Assembly (NCBI RefSeq): GCF_000717655.1
Contig: NZ_JNZY01000006.1
Coordinates: 248,001 to 312,000 of the forward strand
Reading direction: 5' to 3'
Length of the DNA stretch: 64,000 nucleotides
Source of the DNA: Streptomyces katrae
Lineage (GTDB): Bacteria > Actinomycetota > Actinomycetes > Streptomycetales > Streptomycetaceae
Every line of letters begins with the position of its first letter. The stretch's first letter is position 1. Positions 28,478-37,145 of the stretch are shown piece after piece. The notes under the pieces are model-generated. The model did not search any database and was not told the origin of the DNA. It saw nothing but the letters and a program-made list of their open reading frames with translations. Position numbers and translations under genes: made by a program.

Positions 28478-29223
28478 CAGCGGGGGTCCGTTCCGTGGGT
28501 GCCGCTGCCCTGGTCGAGGTACCAGCGGGCCGTGCCGGCGATCCCGTACGCCTTCAGCCGGCGCGTGGAGTTCTCCACGACCATCCGCCGGCAGTGCGTG
28601 ATCCGGTCGGTGTGCCGGCGTACGGCGTTGAGGAAGAGCCGGTCGGTGGGCGAGGGACGCCGCGGCATCCCGCCGACGGCGAGGTACAGCTCGGCGGTGA
28701 TGGCCATGTTGTTCCCCGCGTGCATCCGGTACGGGGCCTTGAAGCCGCCCCGCCGGGCGGCGTGCTCCGGCCGCAGCCGCCCGAACAGCGCGGCCAGCCG
28801 GACCAGCCCCGCGAAACCGGCCCGGCCGAGGGGCCCGTGCTCGTCGCGCCGGGCGGTGATCCGCCCGCACACCAGGCCCGGGCGGGCCGTGAGCGCGGCC
28901 CGTGCCGCGCCCGTCCAGCCGGGCCGCGGCAGGCAGTCCGCGTCCGTCCGCGCGAGCAGGGTCGCGCCCCGGCCGATGGCGTACCGGAACCCGGTGTCCA
29001 CGGCGGAGCCGACCCCCTTCTCCGGCTCCTCGATCACCTCCACCGCGAACGGCGCGCTCGCGGCGAACTCCCGTGCGATCGCGGCCGTGTTGTCCGCCGA
29101 GGCGTTGTCGACGACCAGCAGCGTGAAGTCCCGGTCGCGCTGGGCCGCGAGCGCCCGCAGGGTCTCGCCCAGCCGGGCCTCCTCTTGATGGGCGGGCACG
29201 ACCACCCACAGCCGCCCGGTCAC
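28477..29223 (-). CDS. Family 2 (GT-A fold) glycosyltransferase
   Basis: The protein has 248 residues from a GTG start at 29223 that overlaps the OleA-like stop (GTGA). Longer reading to 29277 is possible but lacks the coupling. WVVVPAHQEEARLGETLRAL, VVDNASADNTA and RTDADC (the DxD metal/nucleotide site) mark a GT2 enzyme. No membrane helices were seen, so it should be cytosolic. It sits between the OleA- and OleC-like genes and shares their operon, so it may glycosylate the product or an intermediate; the sugar is unknown. Confidence 0.88.
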   Translation of the reverse strand: MTGRLWVVVPAHQEEARLGETLRALAAQRDRDFTLLVVDNASADNTAAIAREFAASAPFAVEVIEEPEKGVGSAVDTGFRYAIGRGATLLARTDADCLPRPGWTGAARAALTARPGLVCGRITARRDEHGPLGRAGFAGLVRLAALFGRLRPEHAARRGGFKAPYRMHAGNNMAITAELYLAVGGMPRRPSPTDRLFLNAVRRHTDRITHCRRMVVENSTRRLKAYGIAGTARWYLDQGSGTHGTDPR

Positions 29224-30242
29224 GACTTCTCCCAGACCATCGTCATGATGCTGATGCCGCCGCCCAGACCCACGCACAACGCCCTTTCTCCCGGTTCCAG
29301 TTCCCCGAACACCCGGTCCAGCTGCACGCCGATGCTCGCGCTCGCGACGTTCCCGAGCTCGGGCACGGTCACCACCAGCTTGCCGGCCGGCACCCCGGTG
29401 AGCTCCGCGAACCGTTCCAGGTACGGCACCGTCACCTGGTGCACCAGCACCTTGGCGAAGTCGTCCCAGTCCATCCCCGTACGGTGCAGCGTCCGGTCGA
29501 TGACCGCCGTACCCACCTTCTCGAAGACGCCCCGCAGTTCGTGCCCGTCCCCGCGGAAGTACGTGTACGCATCCCCGCGCGGGTGCCGCGAACCGCCGCC
29601 CGGGATGCCGCCGACCTCCCAGTGCTCGGAATGCGTCTCTGTGTCCACGTCGAGGATCCCCCCGCGCTCCACCGCCTCCACGACGACGGCCGCCCCCGCG
29701 TCGCCGAACGTGTACCCGGCGAAGCCCTCGCGAAGCTCCGCGAGCCCGGCCGGCGCGTACTGCACCGCCCGGCTCGGCGTCTCCCCGGTCACCACCAGCG
29801 CCCGCCGGGCCCGCCCGGCCAGGATCATCGCCCGGGCCAGGTCGATGCCGTTCACGAAGCTGTTGCAGGCGTTGGTGACGTCCAAGGCGTGCGCCCGGGA
29901 GCCGAGTTCCGCCTGCACGATGTGGGCGGTCGCGGGCTCGACCATGTCGCGCGACGCCGAGGCGAACACCAGCAGGTCGATGTCCATCGGGGTGAGCCCG
30001 CCGGCGGCCAGCGCCCGGCGCGCGGCGCCCACGGCGAGCGTCGAGGCGTACACGCCCTCGCCGGCGACCCGGCGCGCGACGATCCCGGTGGCCTGCGTCA
30101 GCAGCCTCGGCGGCAGGACGAGGCCGCTGCGGCGGGCCACCTCCTGCTGGAGGTCCTCCGAGGAGCGGACCTCCCCGGGCAACAGGCTGCCGACGGCGGT
30201 TATCCCGGCGCGCGGCGACGGATCAGACGACTGAATGAGCAT
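29220..30242 (-). CDS. OleA-like thiolase / 3-oxoacyl-ACP synthase III
   Basis: The protein has 340 residues with the thiolase-fold Cys-His-Asn triad: Cys in DVTNACNSFVNG, His in VLVHQVTVPYL, Asn in LGNVASAS. ASRDMVEPATAHIVQAELG matches the segment of OleA that carries its second catalytic acid (Glu), which FabH lacks. OleA joins two acyl-CoAs by a non-decarboxylative Claisen condensation to a beta-keto acid. The ATG at 30242 is preceded by GGTGGGGG. It is the first gene of the five-gene minus-strand operon and is divergent from the gene at 30443. A beta-keto acyl synthase acting on a carrier-bound acyl group remains possible. Confidence 0.87.
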   Translation of the reverse strand: MLIQSSDPSPRAGITAVGSLLPGEVRSSEDLQQEVARRSGLVLPPRLLTQATGIVARRVAGEGVYASTLAVGAARRALAAGGLTPMDIDLLVFASASRDMVEPATAHIVQAELGSRAHALDVTNACNSFVNGIDLARAMILAGRARRALVVTGETPSRAVQYAPAGLAELREGFAGYTFGDAGAAVVVEAVERGGILDVDTETHSEHWEVGGIPGGGSRHPRGDAYTYFRGDGHELRGVFEKVGTAVIDRTLHRTGMDWDDFAKVLVHQVTVPYLERFAELTGVPAGKLVVTVPELGNVASASIGVQLDRVFGELEPGERALCVGLGGGISIMTMVWEKS

Positions 30243-30442
30243 GCCCCCACCATGCGGCCCCGCGAGCGGCGGGACCTGAGTACGGATGCTCAGATCGGCC
30301 CCGCGCGCTGCACATCCGCCATGAGTACGTACGCGTCCCCCGGGCCGGGAGCGGTCACGCCCAACGGCCGGACAGCCGGGGCCCGTTTCCGTAGGGTGTC
30401 CCGAAGGCCGAAGGACACACGGGGGACACGGGGGAGAGGCAC
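30243..30442. promoter_or_regulatory. Divergent intergenic region
   Basis: These 200 bp must hold promoters for the OleA-like operon (leftward) and for the membrane-protein gene (rightward). A short inverted repeat CTGAG/CTCAG lies at 30276-30293, and the rightward gene has GGGGGAGAGG as its ribosome site. No confident -10/-35 pair was read. Confidence 0.4.
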
Positions 30443-31939
30443 ATGGCAGCACGCCGGTTACCGGCGCTGGCGCAGTACCGCACCGATGCGGTGACCCGCC
30501 GACTGTGCGCAGGAGCGCACCTGGACGAGGACTTCGCCCGCGACGTGGACGTGGAGCTCACCGCGGACGGGCTGCGCGCCACCGGTCTCTCGCTCGGCAT
30601 CGACCTGGTGGCGCTGGCCCGCCACGCGCGCGCCGCGGTCCGGCGGACCGACGTACGGGACCGGCGCCTGGCCTGGATCTGTGCCGTCGGCGTGTGGGCG
30701 GCGGTGCCGCTGCTGCTGTACGCGGTGGTCACCGCCCGGTGGGGGCTCGCGTACGCGGCCGCCGCACTGGTACTCCTCGCGTACGGGAGCGCCTGGTGGC
30801 TCGTCCACCAGGCCGAGAGCCGCTCCCGTACGGCGGCGCTCGCCGTGGAGCACGGCGCGGACCGCCCGGCGGACCTGGCCCCGGCCGTCGAACCGGAGGC
30901 GGAGCAGCGGCTGCTGGAGACGAAACGGGCCAACGTGGTCCCGTACACGGCGAGCGCCGAGCGCACCAACCCCTTCGTCGGGAGCGGCTCCAAGCTCAAG
31001 GAGATGGTCTGGCAGCCCATCGACGTCAGCCGCCCCGCCGAGGACCCGGCGGGCAACGGCGCCAAGCTGCCCGTCAAGCCGTTCGATGCGGTCGACCTGC
31101 ACACCTACGTGGCCCGCGAGATGGAGCACATCGCCGGCCTCAAGGGCCTCCAGGTCCGCAACCGGCTCTACGTCATGGGGACCAACGTCCCGTACGTGGG
31201 GCCGGAGCTGCTGCCGGACCGGCTGCGCCGGCCGCGCGCCCAGATCCCCAAGCAGCTGGTCCAGGCGGGCCTGATGCAGTCCGGCGCCGGCATGCGCACC
31301 TACCTCAGCCTGGTCCGGGCCGGCGAGGGCGGCCGGGCCATCGTCTCCATGCACCTGCGGGCCCGCCTCCACCACCCCAGCCTCACCTGGGAGGTGTCGG
31401 CGTACGGCATCCCGCCGCTGCAGGCGCGCTTCGACCGGGTGAACCGGCTGCCGCTGGACGGGTTCGAGCGCTGGTGGAGCCTGGTCTGCTTCGCCACGTC
31501 CCGGACCGGGACCGCCCTGCTCAAGGCCTCCTCCCGGCTCATGCAGCGGGCCTCCGAGCAGCGCAGGCGCGCCCGCGCCCTGGAGAAGGTACGGCGGGAG
31601 ATCGACAAACGGCACGCGCTCTACGACTACGGCGCGGTGGACAGCATCCGCGAACGCGTCGCGGACTGGGAGCAGCTGGGGTTCAGCGAACGCACCGACT
31701 CCCAGGACTTCCTGCAGCGCCTACAGCAGGGTGTGCTGATAGCGACGGAGCGGTTCCTGAAGGACCACAACATCGACACCAGCTCCTACGACCAGGCGCA
31801 GCAGGTCATCAACACGCACACCTACACCTTCCAGGGCAGCGTGCAGGCGGGCGTCATCGGCGACAACGGCACCGTCAACCACCACAACGGACCCGGTGCG
31901 CAGGCCGGGCACTCCGGACAGGGCCGAGGGACGCCCTGA
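30443..31939 (+). CDS. Two-TM membrane protein with C-terminal IGDNGT motif, function unknown
   Basis: The protein has 498 residues. Two adjacent hydrophobic helices lie at about 76-97 and 101-121, with large soluble parts on either side. The middle (about 180-380) has a folded-looking domain around VPYTASAERTNPFVGSG and LHTYVAREMEHI that I cannot assign. A basic helical region follows (LMQRASEQRRRARALEK). The C-terminus reads FQGSVQAGVIGDNGTVNHHNG, nearly the same as the N-terminus of the next gene (VTAGIIGDNGTINIG). Such Gly/Asn beta-strand motifs shared between neighbours suggest homotypic interaction. It is 25 bp upstream of that small gene and convergent with the kinase/phosphatase/GTPase operon. 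Confidence 0.85.
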   Translation: MAARRLPALAQYRTDAVTRRLCAGAHLDEDFARDVDVELTADGLRATGLSLGIDLVALARHARAAVRRTDVRDRRLAWICAVGVWAAVPLLLYAVVTARWGLAYAAAALVLLAYGSAWWLVHQAESRSRTAALAVEHGADRPADLAPAVEPEAEQRLLETKRANVVPYTASAERTNPFVGSGSKLKEMVWQPIDVSRPAEDPAGNGAKLPVKPFDAVDLHTYVAREMEHIAGLKGLQVRNRLYVMGTNVPYVGPELLPDRLRRPRAQIPKQLVQAGLMQSGAGMRTYLSLVRAGEGGRAIVSMHLRARLHHPSLTWEVSAYGIPPLQARFDRVNRLPLDGFERWWSLVCFATSRTGTALLKASSRLMQRASEQRRRARALEKVRREIDKRHALYDYGAVDSIRERVADWEQLGFSERTDSQDFLQRLQQGVLIATERFLKDHNIDTSSYDQAQQVINTHTYTFQGSVQAGVIGDNGTVNHHNGPGAQAGHSGQGRGTP

Positions 31940-31964
31940 CCGCCATCACCATCGGGAGAGACAG

Positions 31965-32291
31965 ATGGGTACCTTCAACTTCAACGAGAACGTCACCGCC
32001 GGCATCATCGGCGACAACGGCACCATCAACATCGGACGGCAGGACACCGCCGCCGAGACCCTGCGGCTGGCCGCCGAACTCGCGCAGTGGCTCCGCGACC
32101 AGGGCGCGGCCCAGGAGCGCATCGCCGCGGCCGAGACCCTGCGCGGTGAACTGGACCGGGCCGCGCAGGAGCGGCGCGCCGCCGAGCCGGGGGTGATCCG
32201 CCGCTCCCTGGAGACGATCACCCTCGGTCTCGGCGCCGGCAGCGGCGGACTCGCCCTCGCCCAGGAGATCGGCCGCCTCCTGGCGAACTGA
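31965..32291 (+). CDS. Small protein with N-terminal IGDNGT motif and coiled helix
   Basis: The protein has 108 residues, with GGGAGAG before the ATG. It begins FNENVTAGIIGDNGTINIG, then a charged amphipathic helix (about 30-75, Ala/Glu/Arg-rich), then a Gly/Leu-rich tail (ITLGLGAGSGGLALAQEIG). The first segment matches the last segment of the upstream membrane protein. No catalytic motif is visible. I read it as an adaptor or oligomerising partner of the membrane protein, possibly through amyloid-like or beta-solenoid pairing; this is inference. Confidence 0.75.
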   Translation: MGTFNFNENVTAGIIGDNGTINIGRQDTAAETLRLAAELAQWLRDQGAAQERIAAAETLRGELDRAAQERRAAEPGVIRRSLETITLGLGAGSGGLALAQEIGRLLAN

Positions 32292-32332
32292 AGCCGGTCC
32301 CTGCAGGCCCGGAGCCCCGGTGGCCCCGCCGC

Positions 32333-33664
32333 CTACTTCGCTCGCACGACGGCCCGCGCGCCGCCGAAGTCCAGCTCCAGGCCCGAGCGCAGCGGAACCG
32401 TCTGCCCCGGGTCGATGCGCTGGGTGGAGCCGTCCGCGCGGGTCCCCGTCCACGTCGAGTCGGACCGGTTCGCCAGACCGAACCGGCCCGGCTTCTGAGG
32501 GTGTTCGGTCAGCTGCGCCACCAGCGTCGCATCGCCGTAGTCGTGCCGGGCCGGCTCCGGGGCCAGATGGTGCGCCTGGACCCGCGAGGACCGGTGCAGC
32601 AGGATGTGGTGCTCGGTGCGCGGCGGCGGAGTGGTCAGCACCAGCCGCGGCGGCAGCACCAGCGTGCTCCCGCAGCTCCAGCACGTCCCCGGACCGGCGG
32701 CCCGCGGCTCGGTCATGTTCTGCTTCCCGCACTGCGCGCACTCCACCACCGCGTCGAGCACGGCCCGCAGGGTGTCCCGCCACTGCGACTCCCGGACCCG
32801 GGTCGTGGGATCGTGCAGGCCCGTCGTGAAGTTCTTGGTGAACAGGTCCCGCAGGGAGTCCGGGGCCGTCGCCCAGGTGGCCAGTACCGTCGCCTGCTCG
32901 GTGGGGTCGGGCGCGTTGGACCGGTCCTGTGGGTCGAAGACGAACAGCGGCTGCTTCCCGTACAGCTTGCGCTCCGCCGCCTCGTCGAGGCAGTGGATCG
33001 CCAGCTCGCGCCGGCCCTTGAGCGGGTGATGGTTCATCAGCAGCATGAACAGCAGCACCGACAGCGAGTGCAGATCGCTCTGGGTGCCGGGGGAGACCCC
33101 CGGATCACCCCGCACCAGCTCGGGCGCCATGAACTCCATGGTCCCCGAGATGCCGGTGCTGTCGCCCTCCACCACCGCGTTGTCGTTGTCGCAGACCAGC
33201 ACGTCGCCGGTGGCCGGGTCGAAGAAGATGTTGCCCCAGGAGATGTCCCGGTACGCGATCCCGCGCGAATGCAGGGCCTGGTACGCCTCGACGGTGTACA
33301 GGCAGGCCGTCAGCAGGGCCCGCGGCGTCGTGCGCAGCTGCCGCCGGAACAGCAGGGGAAGGCCCTTGAACCGGTCCGGGCGGATGTCCATCAGGTACCC
33401 GAACCCGCCGCGCCCGTCGGCCACGAAGTCCAGGGGCCACAGGAAGCGGTCGTCGTCGAAGCCGCGGCCCACCAGCTGGCGGACGATGTCCTCCTGCGCG
33501 GGGGTCGCGCAGGCCGGGTAGTACCACTTGAGCGCCTGGTCCCCGGCGGGGGTCCGCACCCGGTAGACCTCCCCCTGACCGCCGGCGCCGAGCAGGTCGA
33601 AGACCTCCACGCCCATGCCGCTGTCGGTCGTCAGCAGGCTTCCGCTGTCGAGCATGCCGCTCAT
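32333..33664 (-). CDS. Ser/Thr protein kinase with zinc ribbon and FHA-like C-terminus (TerY-P triad kinase)
   Basis: The protein has 443 residues. The kinase domain has GAGGQGEVY (glycine loop), a Lys in ALKWYY, YRDISWGNIFF (catalytic loop, His replaced by Tyr, Asp and Asn kept), CDNDNA (metal-binding Asp in the DFG position) and MAPE. A CAQC...CWSC zinc ribbon follows at about 345-370. The last 80 residues look FHA-like (FGLANRSDSTW, PGQTVPLRSG). No membrane helix was seen. The ATG overlaps the phosphatase stop (ATGA). vWA, PP2C and such a kinase together form the TerY-phosphorylation triad described around tellurite-type stress systems. Confidence 0.92.
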   Translation of the reverse strand: MSGMLDSGSLLTTDSGMGVEVFDLLGAGGQGEVYRVRTPAGDQALKWYYPACATPAQEDIVRQLVGRGFDDDRFLWPLDFVADGRGGFGYLMDIRPDRFKGLPLLFRRQLRTTPRALLTACLYTVEAYQALHSRGIAYRDISWGNIFFDPATGDVLVCDNDNAVVEGDSTGISGTMEFMAPELVRGDPGVSPGTQSDLHSLSVLLFMLLMNHHPLKGRRELAIHCLDEAAERKLYGKQPLFVFDPQDRSNAPDPTEQATVLATWATAPDSLRDLFTKNFTTGLHDPTTRVRESQWRDTLRAVLDAVVECAQCGKQNMTEPRAAGPGTCWSCGSTLVLPPRLVLTTPPPRTEHHILLHRSSRVQAHHLAPEPARHDYGDATLVAQLTEHPQKPGRFGLANRSDSTWTGTRADGSTQRIDPGQTVPLRSGLELDFGGARAVVRAK

Positions 33665-34608
33665 TCGTCTCTCCCGTGCGGGTCGGTCGGTGGTGCCGCG
33701 TCTGTGGTCGTCGCCCCGGTGGCTGTGGCCGGTGCCGGATGCCAGGCCGCCACCAGGGTCGTGTCGTCCCCGGAGTGCTGCGAGGCCTTGGCCAGCCATT
33801 CCGGCAGGACGGCCCGGACGGTGTCCGCGCCCTCCGCCGACAGCCGGTCGTCCAGCCCGGCCATGAACTGCAGGAAGCCCCGGTCCGAGGCGAAGCTCTT
33901 GGACAGCCCGTCGGTGGAGAGCGCGACCAGCCGGGGCGCCCGCCAGGGGGCCGTCACCGGCGCCCAGTGCGTCCGTACGCGCAGCCACGCCGCCGGGCTG
34001 CACAGCGACTCCGTCTCGTCCCCCAGGTCCGCCTCGGCGGGCGCGAGCGGTACGGTCACCCGCCCGTCGTCGTCCACCACCGTCAGCTCGCCGTCGCCGA
34101 GCTGCCAGGCCGCGAACACCCGGGGCGTGAGCACCGCACCGACCAGCGTGCTCCCGTACAGCAGCAGCTTGTGCTCCTCGGGCAGGCCGGGCTCCTCGTG
34201 GGAGCTGGTCCGCTCCCAGTTGCCGAGGACCTTCTCCCGCCATGCGCTGACCAGCTGGCGGGGCAACGCGTGCTCGGCGTAGTGCATCAGCCAGGCCAGG
34301 CTCGGCGGCCGCTCCTCGCCGCGGGGCTGGGCGAGCGCCGCGAACCGCCGGGCCTCCTCGACGAAGAGGTCCACGGCGAAGCGGGAGCCCAGATGGCTGC
34401 GGGCGTGCACCGCGGAGCCGTGGCCGTCGGCCACCGCCATGATCAGCGGTTCCTCGGCCGTACCGCGCCCCCCGGCCTCGCAGTAGTCCTGGTTGCGGGT
34501 CTTGTTCACCCCCTGCACGCTCTCCCGGAACGTGGCCCAGAGCGGTACCGGCCCCGGCGCGTGCGGCGGTACCGGCGGTGGTTCCGGTGACACGGGCCCG
34601 CTCACCAC
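33661..34608 (-). CDS. PP2C-family protein phosphatase (TerY-P triad)
   Basis: The protein has about 315 residues. Metal-binding aspartates are seen in RNQDY, VADGHGS, STDGLSK and SGDDTTLV, in the PP2C order. Two adjacent GTG codons (34608 and 34605) can start it; the second gives a GTGA overlap with the vWA stop. It should reverse phosphorylation by the kinase encoded directly downstream. A Pro-rich N-terminus and a Thr/Ala-rich tail flank the domain. It is cytosolic by sequence. Confidence 0.92.
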   Translation of the reverse strand: MVSGPVSPEPPPVPPHAPGPVPLWATFRESVQGVNKTRNQDYCEAGGRGTAEEPLIMAVADGHGSAVHARSHLGSRFAVDLFVEEARRFAALAQPRGEERPPSLAWLMHYAEHALPRQLVSAWREKVLGNWERTSSHEEPGLPEEHKLLLYGSTLVGAVLTPRVFAAWQLGDGELTVVDDDGRVTVPLAPAEADLGDETESLCSPAAWLRVRTHWAPVTAPWRAPRLVALSTDGLSKSFASDRGFLQFMAGLDDRLSAEGADTVRAVLPEWLAKASQHSGDDTTLVAAWHPAPATATGATTTDAAPPTDPHGRDE

Positions 34609-35288
34609 ACGTCGTCATCGTCGTCGTCGAGCACCGGCGGGGCGTACGGCGGCTGCTTCGCCATCGCGTCCGCGGAACCCGCCACCGGCTGCGAGGCAGC
34701 CTTGACGGCGGCCGTCGAGGCCCAGCGGATCGCCGCCGCCAGCTGCTTGGGGCTGTTCGCGTCCAGCGGCTGGAGCTCCGGATTGCCCAGGAACTCCTGC
34801 AGCACGGTGCGGTCGGCGTCCGCACCGATCGCGATGGCCACCCGTACGGCCTTGCGCCCCCACGGGGTCGCGTCGACGGCCCGCAGCCCCGCCTTCCAGT
34901 CGTCCGTCGGCACCCCGTCCGAGACCAGCGCCAGCACCGGCTTCAGCGCCCGCTGCGGCATCGGCGGGGTGTCGAGCTCCCGGGCCGCCAGCTGGAGGGC
35001 CTCGCCCAGGTTGGTCATGCCGTCCACCTGGACGTCCTGCCAGGTGAAGTTCTCCACCGGAACCGGGTCCTGGTGGTGCCAGCGGGCCGTGGTGGAGAAC
35101 GTCATCGTGCGCAGCAGCAGCTGGGCCGCCGGATTGTCCTGCGCCACCGAGCGCATCTCCGGAACGGCTTCTCTGATCGCGTAGTTGAGCTGGCCGATCT
35201 TCTCGCCCTGCATCGAGTACGAGCAGTCGAGCAGCCAGATGAAGTGGACGGGCCGGTTCGCCATCGGCCCGCCGGGGATGTCACTCAC
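34602..35288 (-). CDS. von Willebrand factor A domain protein (TerY-like)
   Basis: The protein has 228 residues. The MIDAS metal site is complete: DCSYSM (DxSxS), the Thr in DGMTNLG and the Asp in SDGVPTDDW. No signal peptide is present, so it acts in the cytosol, probably as a metal-dependent scaffold that is phosphorylated and dephosphorylated by its two neighbours. The tail PPVLDDDDDDVW is strikingly acidic. The start could also be Met-9 (MANRPVHF). It lies 12 bp after the small membrane-peptide gene. Confidence 0.92.
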   Translation of the reverse strand: MSDIPGGPMANRPVHFIWLLDCSYSMQGEKIGQLNYAIREAVPEMRSVAQDNPAAQLLLRTMTFSTTARWHHQDPVPVENFTWQDVQVDGMTNLGEALQLAARELDTPPMPQRALKPVLALVSDGVPTDDWKAGLRAVDATPWGRKAVRVAIAIGADADRTVLQEFLGNPELQPLDANSPKQLAAAIRWASTAAVKAASQPVAGSADAMAKQPPYAPPVLDDDDDDVW

Positions 35289-35300
35289 CGCTAATCTCCT

Positions 35301-35429
35301 TCAACTCCCGAGCCATTGCGGCACGTACCGCACGAGCGCCGCCAGCCCGGCGGCCGCCGTCATCACGACCGCCACCACGAACAGGACCAGCATCAGCAGC
35401 CGCCCCCGCGCGATCTGCGGTGTCACCAT
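35301..35429 (-). CDS. 42-residue single-TM peptide
   Basis: A short gene that standard length cut-offs would miss. A strong AGGAG lies 8-9 bases before the ATG at 35429. The peptide has a basic N-terminus (TPQIARGR), one hydrophobic helix (about 11-33) and the tail RYVPQWLGS. It lies between the GTPase gene (57 bp) and the vWA gene (12 bp) on the same strand. It may anchor or regulate the complex; its function is unknown. Confidence 0.75.
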   Translation of the reverse strand: MVTPQIARGRLLMLVLFVVAVVMTAAAGLAALVRYVPQWLGS

Positions 35430-35486
35430 GGGGTGTTGCTCCTTTTCTGAATGACTCCTGGACCCTAGCCTTCGGTCCGGCCCGCG

Positions 35487-37145
35487 TCACAGGCTTGATC
35501 GATCCGGTGCCGTCCGGCCGCTGCGCCCCCGCGGCCGCGGCAGGCGCGGGGCCTCGGCCTCGGCCGCCGGCCCGCCGATCCGCAGTCCCGTACGGGACAG
35601 CAGCCACAGCACCGGTTCCGCCGCCCGCCGCTGCTCGGACGCGAGGGCGCCCGCCCCGGTGGCGGCATGGGCGCTGACCGCCCAGTAGCGGGCCGCCGCG
35701 AAGTCGTGGCCCAGGGCGCGGACCAGCTCGCCCAGTCCGATCTCGGCCAGCCAGGCGTCGACCGCGCCGTCCGGCCGCGGCAGCGAGTCCAGCCGGTCCA
35801 GCACGTCCCGCTTCGTCACCACCGTCGCCACGCCGAGGCGCCGCCGCCGGCCGCCGAGGCCCTGGAGCTCCCCGGTGAACCCCGCGTACGTCTCCACCGG
35901 GCCGAGGTCGGCGGGCCGGGCGGCCACCGCCAGCTGCCCGTCGCCCCCGCGCAGGCTGCGCCGTACGGCGGGCGAGGCCAGCACGTCCGCGACCAGCAGG
36001 ACCCCGTCCGCGTGCGCGAGGTACTCCTGGCGCCGGGTGGTGTCCGCATCGCGCAGCGACTCGCCCATCGGGTCGTACAGGTACAGCAGCCGCTGCCGCC
36101 GCAGCAGTCGCAGCCGGCCGCTCCCGCGCCCGACGAGCAGCATCAGCGCCCGGGGCTGCCCGCCCTGCGTCTTCAGCGCCCATCCCGTCGTCTCCACCTG
36201 CCGGCCCAGCGTGTTGGCCTCCCGCCGGTCGGCGGGGGACGCGAACTCGACCGTCAGCGCCGACTCGTGCGACCAGGCCCGCAACCCGTCGAGAAGCGCT
36301 GCCATCAGCATCGTCTTCCCTGCCGAGGTGCCCCCGATCAGCGGTACGTGCACCACCCGCGTGGTGCCCACGGCCGGCGGCAGCCCCTGGTCGCAGTGCG
36401 GGCAGCGGGCGGTGAGCCTGCGCCTCCCGGCGAGCGCGGTGGTGGGCAGCGCCCGCCCGCAGCGGCAGACGTGCCGCAGCGCCCCGTACCGGCCCGGCCG
36501 CAGCTCGCGGTGCGCGGCGCCGCAGCCCGGGCAGACGTGCACGGCCAGCGGGAACGGCCGGTAGCAGCCGGGGTACGGGCACTTCATGCGGATGCCGCGG
36601 GCCAGCTTCCACAGCCGCTCCACGCTCCGCCCCGCCAGCACCCCGGCCAGCGCCACCGCCGAGACCAGCAGCAGCTGGGCGGCGAACGCCAGCGCGACGC
36701 CGACGAGCAGGGCGCAGGACAGCAGGGCGGACAGCAGCGCGGCCAGCGCCGTCGCCGGTGCGAGCAGCCGCAGCAGGAGCCGTCCGAGGGCGTGCTCGGC
36801 GCGGTCCCCGGTCGAACCGTTGCGGCCGCTCAGCAGTCGGCGGCGGACGATCTCGTCGAGCCAGTGGTGGACCAGCAGGTACCGGACGGTGTGCGCGGCA
36901 GCCTGCGCCGCGGCCACGGCGTCGAGCCACATCTGCCGCGCCCAGTAAGCGGGTTGCCCCGGCTCCGCGCCGCCGTACGGGCTGACGCGCGGGTCGGGGG
37001 TCCCGGGCGTGCGCGGCCCGAGGGCGGCCCAGGCGGCACCCAGCGCCAGCGCCAGGAACCGCCACAGCCCGTACCCGAGGCACACGGCCGCCCCGATCGC
37101 GCCGGTGGCCGCCCCGAGGACCTGCAGGACGAGCCCCGCGTTCAC
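35487..37145 (-). CDS. Membrane-anchored zinc-ribbon TRAFAC-type GTPase (double-GTPase-like)
   Basis: The protein has about 552 residues. The GTG start at 37145 overlaps the upstream stop (GTGA); a GTG at 37151 is an alternative. Hydrophobic helices lie at about 10-43 and 130-170. Cys-rich ribbons follow at about 189-252 (CPYPGC, CPGCG, CRCG, CPHC). Then comes a P-loop GGTSAGKT (about 271-278), a YDPMGE switch-like motif and TKRD in the NKxD position. This layout matches GTPases I know as DO-GTPase partners of GAP1 proteins in predicted conflict systems. It should sit at the membrane facing the cytosol. Confidence 0.82.
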   Translation of the reverse strand: MNAGLVLQVLGAATGAIGAAVCLGYGLWRFLALALGAAWAALGPRTPGTPDPRVSPYGGAEPGQPAYWARQMWLDAVAAAQAAAHTVRYLLVHHWLDEIVRRRLLSGRNGSTGDRAEHALGRLLLRLLAPATALAALLSALLSCALLVGVALAFAAQLLLVSAVALAGVLAGRSVERLWKLARGIRMKCPYPGCYRPFPLAVHVCPGCGAAHRELRPGRYGALRHVCRCGRALPTTALAGRRRLTARCPHCDQGLPPAVGTTRVVHVPLIGGTSAGKTMLMAALLDGLRAWSHESALTVEFASPADRREANTLGRQVETTGWALKTQGGQPRALMLLVGRGSGRLRLLRRQRLLYLYDPMGESLRDADTTRRQEYLAHADGVLLVADVLASPAVRRSLRGGDGQLAVAARPADLGPVETYAGFTGELQGLGGRRRRLGVATVVTKRDVLDRLDSLPRPDGAVDAWLAEIGLGELVRALGHDFAAARYWAVSAHAATGAGALASEQRRAAEPVLWLLSRTGLRIGGPAAEAEAPRLPRPRGRSGRTAPDRSSL

